The translations under genes and the position numbers were made by a program. From Betaproteobacteria bacterium (lineage in GTDB: Bacteria; Pseudomonadota; Gammaproteobacteria; Burkholderiales; Gallionellaceae), in NCBI GenBank assembly GCA_028871775.1, contig JAGWMH010000036.1, forward strand, positions 1 through 11,311: 11,311 bases of DNA, given 5' to 3'. Each line of letters starts with the position of its first letter. Within the stretch, counting starts at the first letter, position 1. The notes beneath the pieces were generated by a model. That model searched no databases. It saw only the letters and a program-made list of their open reading frames with translations, and was not told the DNA's origin. This document shows, in pieces, positions 4,605-11,311 of this stretch.

Positions 4605-7307
4605 ATGAGAAAGCCAGGTATCGAAAGCTTCAAATACTACGTCGGCATCCGCTCCCTTGCCGATATCGCAACCAAAGAAGACCGCATCTGCGTGCTGAAC
4701 ATCACGGGGAATGAATCGCGCTCCGTAACCCCGGTCAGCCATGCCTATTCCGGCGGCAACATCGTGTTCGGCACCTCGCCCGGACGCCGCGGCCAGGTGG
4801 TGGAAACACCGGCAGGCAACATCCCCGTCTATAACAATGTGCGCGAAGGCATGGAAGCCGGGCACAAGTTCAACGTCGGCGTGGTCTACCTGCCGCCCTC
4901 CGCCGTGCGCGACGGCGTAGCCGAGCTGATCCGCATCAATCCCGATGTGGAAAAGGTCATCATCCTCACCGAGAAGGTGGCGATGCACGATGCGCGCGAA
5001 ATCCGCGCACTCGGCCAGCAGCGCGGCGTGGATATCTTCGGCGCCAACTGCCTGGGGGTGGCGGACTCATGGAACCATATCCGCATCGGCGGCGCGCTGG
5101 GCGGTGACAAACCGGAAGAGACACTGCGCAAGGGCTCGGTTGCGATCTATTCCAACTCCGGCAACTTCACCACCACCATTGCCAATTATCTTTCCATCGG
5201 CGGTTGGGGTACGACCACGCTGATCTCCAGCGGCAAGGACGTGTACATCAACTACGCCATGCCCGAGTTTGCCTATGCCATGTCCAATGACCCGCGCACC
5301 AAGGCGGCGGTGCTGTACTCCGAGCCGGGCGGCTACTACGAACAATCTGTCGAGTTCGACAAGCCCGTGGTCGCCTGCGTGGTGGGCCGCTGGAAGGCCA
5401 ATCTGACGCGCGCCGTGGGCCATGCCGGCGCCATCGCCGGTTCTGGCGACGATGCGCGTGCCAAGGAAAAATGGTTCATGGACAAGTTCGGCGTGAACGA
5501 TCTGTTCACCCCGGACAATCCTGTGTGCTCCAAGAAGGGCGCGGTGGTCACCAACATCGCCCACATCCCCCTGGCGCTCACCAAGGTGATGGAGCTTAAC
5601 GGCGTGCAAAAGGATTTCGCGCCCGAAGGCAGCCTGGAACTCAAGCCGTGGTTCGGCGACAGCCAGGGCATCAAGCTGCCTGCTGCGCTCGACATTCCGG
5701 TGGTCAAGGCGCTGTCGCCCTACGACGTACAGATCGCCGAACTGCTGAAGAACGTTGGCGCAATTTTCCCGCGCCAGTCGATGAAGGATTGCTCCGGCAG
5801 TTCGATCATGGACGCCAAGACACAGGTTACCAAGGTTAACGGCATCTCCATCCTCGATTGCTCCAAGCAACCGCTGGAGTCCAACCTGTGCCTGGCGCTG
5901 GTGCGCGAGCTCAACGACGACAACGATAATGCGCTGTTCAATCTCGCGATGGCTGCACACGTCAACCTGCACGGCGACGCCATGCTGGCTGCCGCCGAAG
6001 CCTCGCGCGGAGCGGGCAATGCGCCCAACACCGCGATCAGCGCGGCGATCGCGCTGCTGGGGCCGAAGCGTGCGGATGCCGCGCGCGCTACCGCTGACTC
6101 CTTGACGGAAATCTTCGCGCACTCCGGCCTGCTCAAGGGCGACGACGAACAAGCCAGGATCACACCCGCTGCGGCTACTGCCGAACAGCTCGCCACGCTG
6201 CTGGGCAAGTCGCCAGACCCCAGGGCCGAAGCCATGTTCAAGGCTTATGACAAGCGCGGCGCGAAATCCGTATTCGTGAAGTATCTGCGCTCGCTGAAAG
6301 GCCACCCCACGGCGGATGCCGTGCTGGCCGCACTGACCACCACCATCGCGTGGGAGCCGCTGATGCGCAAGCGCATCTCCAAGCTGACCGTGCGCAACCT
6401 GCCCTGGTATGCCAAACTGTTCGGCGTCATCATCGGCGCCTCGACCGAAAGCAAGCATCACGCAGCGGATGCGTTCTGCGGCGTGGGGAATCAGGAGATA
6501 CTGGATTCATGGACGGTCACCCAACTGGCTTACATCTCGCTCCTGGGCGAACGTCCCACTGCGGCCAGCCTGCTTCCGTTGCAAGTCATCCTGGGACTCA
6601 TCATCTCTAACGGTGTCGGCACCATTTCGGCTCAGGGTTGCAAGGGTGCGGTGTCCGCCGACGGCCCTGAGACGCCGGAGCGCGTGCAGATCAACAAGGG
6701 CATGATCGGATTCCTCACCCACACCGGTTTTGCCCACGGCGGCAACGGCTACGAAGGCATCCAGTTCCTGATCGAGAACTTCAAGGACACCACGCTCGCC
6801 GATGCGGGCAACCCCAACCACGGCATCGACCTGAAGAAGATTACGATGGATTTCGCCATCGCCTTCAACAAGGAGAAGAAGGCCAGCAAGGCGCTGGGCA
6901 CCGGCGTGCGCAACATTCCCGGCGTGAACCACCCGGTGTTCAAGGGCCACCCGGTCAACCACGACCCGCGCGAAGTCTTCATCTCTGAGTTCTTTGCCGA
7001 ACGCGGCGAGAAGAACGTATTCCACGATTTCTACAAGACGCTGGTGCAGTCGCTGTACGACAACGGCGTCACCACCAACGTGTTCTGCGTCAACATCGAC
7101 GCCGTCATTGCCGCCTCGCTGCTCAAACTGTTGTGGCCGCGCTACCGCAAGGGCCAGTTCAGCGAAAACCTGATGGAAATGGCTGCGTTTACCGCCTTCC
7201 TGTTCGGGCGCATGGCGGGATGTGCCGGTGAAATCGACGACCACATCAATCGTGGCCGCAATATGGATACGCGCACCCCGGCTTCGGTGTGCACGCATGT
7301 TTCCTAG
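4605..7307 (+). CDS. aclA: ATP-citrate lyase alpha subunit, extra-long (type II-like)
   Basis: This subunit carries the phosphohistidine and citryl-CoA cleavage chemistry of ATP-citrate lyase. Residues 1 to about 335 are a succinyl-CoA-synthetase-alpha-like CoA ligase domain: FGTSPGRRG near 55-63, GANCLGV (146-152), KGSVAIYSNSGNFTTT (176-191), SEPGG (239-243) and VGHAGAIAGSG (271-281), where H273 is the expected phosphorylated histidine. The rest is citrate-synthase-like. The C-terminal part has LLPLQVILGLIISNGVGT, GFAHGGNGYEG (708-718), KGHPVNHDPR (780-789) and CVNIDAVIAASLLKLL (828-843, D832). Chlorobium-type AclA has about 610 aa; this has 900. The extra 290 or so residues (about 340-590) contain AAHVNLHGDAM (450-460) and an AISAAIALLGPKRADAAR stretch that resemble a second, degenerate citrate-synthase module. 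One uninterrupted frame covers the whole gene, so this is not a sequencing fusion. The length fits the divergent type II enzyme; this subtype is inferred, not verified. Confidence 0.9.
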   Translation: MRKPGIESFKYYVGIRSLADIATKEDRICVLNITGNESRSVTPVSHAYSGGNIVFGTSPGRRGQVVETPAGNIPVYNNVREGMEAGHKFNVGVVYLPPSAVRDGVAELIRINPDVEKVIILTEKVAMHDAREIRALGQQRGVDIFGANCLGVADSWNHIRIGGALGGDKPEETLRKGSVAIYSNSGNFTTTIANYLSIGGWGTTTLISSGKDVYINYAMPEFAYAMSNDPRTKAAVLYSEPGGYYEQSVEFDKPVVACVVGRWKANLTRAVGHAGAIAGSGDDARAKEKWFMDKFGVNDLFTPDNPVCSKKGAVVTNIAHIPLALTKVMELNGVQKDFAPEGSLELKPWFGDSQGIKLPAALDIPVVKALSPYDVQIAELLKNVGAIFPRQSMKDCSGSSIMDAKTQVTKVNGISILDCSKQPLESNLCLALVRELNDDNDNALFNLAMAAHVNLHGDAMLAAAEASRGAGNAPNTAISAAIALLGPKRADAARATADSLTEIFAHSGLLKGDDEQARITPAAATAEQLATLLGKSPDPRAEAMFKAYDKRGAKSVFVKYLRSLKGHPTADAVLAALTTTIAWEPLMRKRISKLTVRNLPWYAKLFGVIIGASTESKHHAADAFCGVGNQEILDSWTVTQLAYISLLGERPTAASLLPLQVILGLIISNGVGTISAQGCKGAVSADGPETPERVQINKGMIGFLTHTGFAHGGNGYEGIQFLIENFKDTTLADAGNPNHGIDLKKITMDFAIAFNKEKKASKALGTGVRNIPGVNHPVFKGHPVNHDPREVFISEFFAERGEKNVFHDFYKTLVQSLYDNGVTTNVFCVNIDAVIAASLLKLLWPRYRKGQFSENLMEMAAFTAFLFGRMAGCAGEIDDHINRGRNMDTRTPASVCTHVS

Positions 7308-7365
7308 GAGCAGTCGTCACCGGTTTTAGATTTTTTGCGCAATATTCCCGGAGCAGAACGCAAGA

Positions 7366-7390
7366 CGGGTGGAGCATAGTGCGGAACCCG
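7366..7390 (+). other. Weak stem-loop in the aclA-acn gap
   Basis: The 164-bp gap (7308-7471) holds an imperfect 25-nt palindrome. CGGGT at 7366-7370 pairs with ACCCG at 7386-7390, and GCA/TGC (7374-7376, 7380-7382) form an inner stem around TAG. GGA faces GGA across the internal loop. A wider AACGCAA (7357-7363) / TTGCGTT (7418-7424) pair surrounds it. A T-rich tract (7441-7452) precedes the acn start, but it is not directly after the stem, so a terminator is not supported. Confidence 0.35.
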
Positions 7391-7461
7391 ATCGATAGTT
7401 CGTCAACCTCCAGTGGGTTGCGTTGTTTCACTTATGACTGATTTTTATTTTTGCAATTCAT

Positions 7462-7467
7462 GGAGAG
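7462..7467 (+). promoter_or_regulatory. Ribosome binding site deciding the acn start
   Basis: GGAGAG lies 4 nt before ATG 7472 (6 nt if only GGAG is counted). It overlaps an in-frame ATG at 7460, and an in-frame TTG sits at 7451. Neither of those earlier codons has a comparable Shine-Dalgarno upstream, so 7472 is preferred. Confidence 0.6.
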
Positions 7468-7471
7468 CATT

Positions 7472-9415
7472 ATGACCGCACTAAACGTCGCACAGAAAAT
7501 CCTCCTGGCCAATGCGGCCGGGGGATTGAAGCAGCTTCCGGAGCAGGGCAAGCCGCTGGAAATCCAGTTCACCCATACGCTTTATCAGGACGCCACCGGC
7601 ACGGCTGCCGCGCTGGCTTTCGAGAAGATGGGCGTGGACCGCGTGAAGACCACTTCCGTCATCGTGGTGGACCACAAGACCCTGCAGGTCGGCTACGTGG
7701 ACGGCGATGACCACCGCTATCTCGAGACCTTCTCCAAAAAATACGGCTGCTGGTTCTCGCGCGGCGGCAACGGCATCTGCCACAGCGTATTCCTCGAGGA
7801 CTTTGCGGTACCCGGCAAATCGGTGATCGGCTCCGACTCGCACACCACCAACGCCGGCGGCATGGGCATGCTGGCGATGGGCGCGGGCGGCACGGACGTG
7901 AGCTTCGCGATGGCCGGCACCTCCTACAAGATCGAAATGCCGAAAGTGGTGCAGGTCAACCTCACCGGCGCGCTGCATCCCGGTGTGCTGGCCAAGGACG
8001 TGATCCTGAACGTGCTCAAGGTGATTGGCATAAAGGGCAACAAGGACATCTGCCTGGAGTACACCGGGCCGGGCCTGAAGAGCCCGAACGTCACCGACCG
8101 CGCCACCATCTGCAACATGGGCACCGAAGGCGGCGTCGCCTTCTCGATCTTCCCGTCGGACGAAATCACCAAGTCCTATCTCGAAGGCCGCAAGCGCGCC
8201 AAGGACTGGCAACCGCTGGCCGCCGACCCGGGCGCGACCTACTCGCGCACCGTCGAAATCAATCTGTCCGACCTGCAACCGACCATCGCGCTGTACCCGC
8301 GCCTGAAGGGCATGGAGCCGGTCTCCAAGCATGCCGGCATGCCTATCGATGCAGTGTTCATCGGCAGCTGCACCAATTCCAACTACGAGAACCTGGCGCG
8401 CGTCGGCGAAATTTTGCGCGGCAGGAAAGTCGCAGTCGATACCGCCATCGCTCCCGGCTCACAAGCCATTGCGCGCCAGCTTGCGGCAGCCGGCTATCTG
8501 GAAATCTTCTATGCCGCCGGAGTGCGCGTCATGGAAAATGCCTGTTCCGCGTGCATCGGCCAGGGCTTCAGCCCGCCCAGCAATGGCGTGATGCTGTCCA
8601 CCGCCAACCGCAACTTCGAGGGCCGTTCCGGTACCGAGACAGCCGCAGTGCATCTGGTCAGCCCGGTGACAGCAGCGGCGAGCGCCGTGACCGGCAAGCT
8701 GACCGACCCGCGCGACCTGTTCAAGGGCGAACTCGCTTTCAAGCAGGTCCCGCCAGTGGTTGACATGGGCGCCTATACCGCGCCGCTGCCGCCTGCGGAG
8801 GCGGCCAAGGTGGTGATGCGCTACGGCCCGGACATCGCGCCGCTGCCGACGCTGGATCCGCTGCCGGCTAAATTGTCCGGCGAGGTGCTGCTCAAGCTTG
8901 GCAACGAGATCACGACCGACCACATCCAGCCTGCGGGCAAGTACCTGTCGCTGCGTTCCAATGCGGACGAGTACGCCAAACAGGCGACCTTTGTCCAGGT
9001 GGACAAGACTTTCAGCACCCGCGCGGCGGCGCTGCGCGACGCGGGCGGCCACGGCTTCCTCGTGGCGGGCGACGGCTACGGCATGGGCAGCTCGCGCGAG
9101 CATGCCGGGCTGTGCCCGCGCATCCTCGGCGTGCGCGCCATCGTCGCCAAAGGCTTCGAACGCATCCACCTGGCCAACCTCGCCAACTTCGGCATCCTGG
9201 GGCTGACCTTCGCTAATCCGTCCGATCTTGACCGCATCCAGCAGGGCGCCAAAGTGTCTCTCGACACCTCTGGACTGGAAAGCGGCCAGCTCAAACTGGC
9301 GGTGAGTGGCGTAGGTGAGATTCCCCTCAAGCTCGCGCAGGGGAAGGAAGACATCCCGATGATCCGCGCAGGTGGCGCTCTTTCATTGTTTGCCAGCCAG
9401 ATGAAGGCGGCTTGA
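7472..9415 (+). CDS. acn: Aconitate hydratase, Aquifex-type
   Basis: Aconitase interconverts citrate and isocitrate through cis-aconitate using a [4Fe-4S] cluster. The product has 647 aa, the length of the short 'Aquifex-type' aconitases found in organisms such as Chlorobi and Aquificae, rather than about 890 aa for AcnA or 860 for AcnB. Cluster ligands are visible as C300 (FIGSCTNS) and C358xxC361 (NACSACIGQGF). Other family signatures are SDSHTTNAGGMGMLAMGAGG (121-140), the ITTDHIQPAG segment that opens the swivel domain (490-499) and GYGMGSSREHAG (535-546), with the catalytic serine/arginine around S540-R542. The four-domain order, catalytic core then swivel, is intact. Its place between aclA and icd puts it exactly between the enzymes whose substrates it links. 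In the reductive direction it would make citrate from isocitrate. It probably belongs to the acl transcript, although 164 bp separate them. Confidence 0.95.
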   Translation: MTALNVAQKILLANAAGGLKQLPEQGKPLEIQFTHTLYQDATGTAAALAFEKMGVDRVKTTSVIVVDHKTLQVGYVDGDDHRYLETFSKKYGCWFSRGGNGICHSVFLEDFAVPGKSVIGSDSHTTNAGGMGMLAMGAGGTDVSFAMAGTSYKIEMPKVVQVNLTGALHPGVLAKDVILNVLKVIGIKGNKDICLEYTGPGLKSPNVTDRATICNMGTEGGVAFSIFPSDEITKSYLEGRKRAKDWQPLAADPGATYSRTVEINLSDLQPTIALYPRLKGMEPVSKHAGMPIDAVFIGSCTNSNYENLARVGEILRGRKVAVDTAIAPGSQAIARQLAAAGYLEIFYAAGVRVMENACSACIGQGFSPPSNGVMLSTANRNFEGRSGTETAAVHLVSPVTAAASAVTGKLTDPRDLFKGELAFKQVPPVVDMGAYTAPLPPAEAAKVVMRYGPDIAPLPTLDPLPAKLSGEVLLKLGNEITTDHIQPAGKYLSLRSNADEYAKQATFVQVDKTFSTRAAALRDAGGHGFLVAGDGYGMGSSREHAGLCPRILGVRAIVAKGFERIHLANLANFGILGLTFANPSDLDRIQQGAKVSLDTSGLESGQLKLAVSGVGEIPLKLAQGKEDIPMIRAGGALSLFASQMKAA

Positions 9416-9452
9416 ACTGAATGCTCTGGAATTCTTAATCTAGATTCTTAAC

Positions 9453-9458
9453 TATAAT
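9453..9458 (+). promoter_or_regulatory. Possible -10 box upstream of icd
   Basis: The 79-bp gap between acn and icd is much more AT-rich than its surroundings and contains an exact TATAAT. No good -35 hexamer lies at 16-18 bp; TGGAAT at 9428-9433 is the nearest, with a 19-bp spacer. It would give icd a leader of about 30 nt. It may be chance in AT-rich sequence. Confidence 0.3.
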
Positions 9459-9464
9459 TCATAA

Positions 9465-11311
<1,847 letters not shown>

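Noticed and set aside
5610..6400. Frameshift or misassembly as the reason for the long AclA
   Set aside because: One frame stays open for 900 codons with even codon use and plausible helices; no broken motif or repeated DNA was seen at the joint.
5067..6461. Minus-strand open frame of 464 codons opposite aclA
   Set aside because: It is long but has repetitive Arg/Gly/Val/His-rich composition with no motif, and lies wholly inside an intact conserved gene.
3140..7307. Succinyl-CoA synthetase (sucC/sucD) as the identity of the acl genes
   Set aside because: The first protein has the citrate-binding C-terminal half of ACLY, and the second carries a large citrate-synthase-like C-terminus after the GHAGA motif; SucC and SucD lack both.

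Overview
The window is a tightly packed, single-strand (+) block of core carbon and electron metabolism. It holds two modules. The first (bases 2-3011) is the tail of an operon resembling FlxABCD-HdrABC, the NADH dehydrogenase/heterodisulfide reductase type of complex. It contains the C-terminus of an MvhD/FlxD-like subunit, two proteins that each carry two [4Fe-4S] ferredoxin motifs (FlxC-like and FlxB-like), and a FAD/NAD(P)/[2Fe-2S] reductase (FlxA). The second (3140-11311) is a citrate-cleavage / reductive TCA block: ATP-citrate lyase beta (aclB), an unusually long ATP-citrate lyase alpha (aclA, 900 aa), an Aquifex-type aconitase (acn), and the first 605 residues of a monomeric NADP-dependent isocitrate dehydrogenase (icd), cut by the window end.

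How the genes fit together (inference from family knowledge): in the reductive direction, isocitrate dehydrogenase carboxylates 2-oxoglutarate, aconitase makes citrate, and AclAB splits citrate with ATP and CoA into acetyl-CoA and oxaloacetate. The cycle also needs strongly reducing ferredoxin for 2-oxoglutarate:ferredoxin and pyruvate:ferredoxin oxidoreductases. A flavin-based bifurcating Hdr-Flx complex exchanging electrons among NADH, ferredoxin and a disulfide could supply it. The adjacency therefore suggests a reverse-TCA island with its own electron-supply module. The ferredoxin oxidoreductases, HdrABC and fumarate reductase are not in the window, so the full pathway is not proven here.

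Layout: the Flx genes are translationally coupled (4-bp overlap, 4-bp gap, 11-bp overlap). The acl-acn-icd genes are separated by 79-184 bp gaps. The first two gaps each hold a different inverted-repeat element, the third (aclA-acn) a weak stem-loop, and the fourth (acn-icd) is AT-rich with a TATAAT box. No gene-free stretch exceeds 300 bp. I see no RNA genes, CRISPR, transposase or integrase.

Organism: GC-rich coding sequence (around 60% by eye), Shine-Dalgarno sites, and small repeats built from GTTAG/CTAAC and GTAGGTTGGGTTA words suggest a proteobacterium, possibly a Nitrosomonadales/Gallionellaceae-like betaproteobacterium or a sulfur-oxidising gammaproteobacterium. This placement is low-confidence. 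The long AclA recalls the divergent 'type II' ATP-citrate lyase reported from Magnetococcus and thiotrophic symbionts, rather than the Chlorobium/Campylobacterota enzyme.
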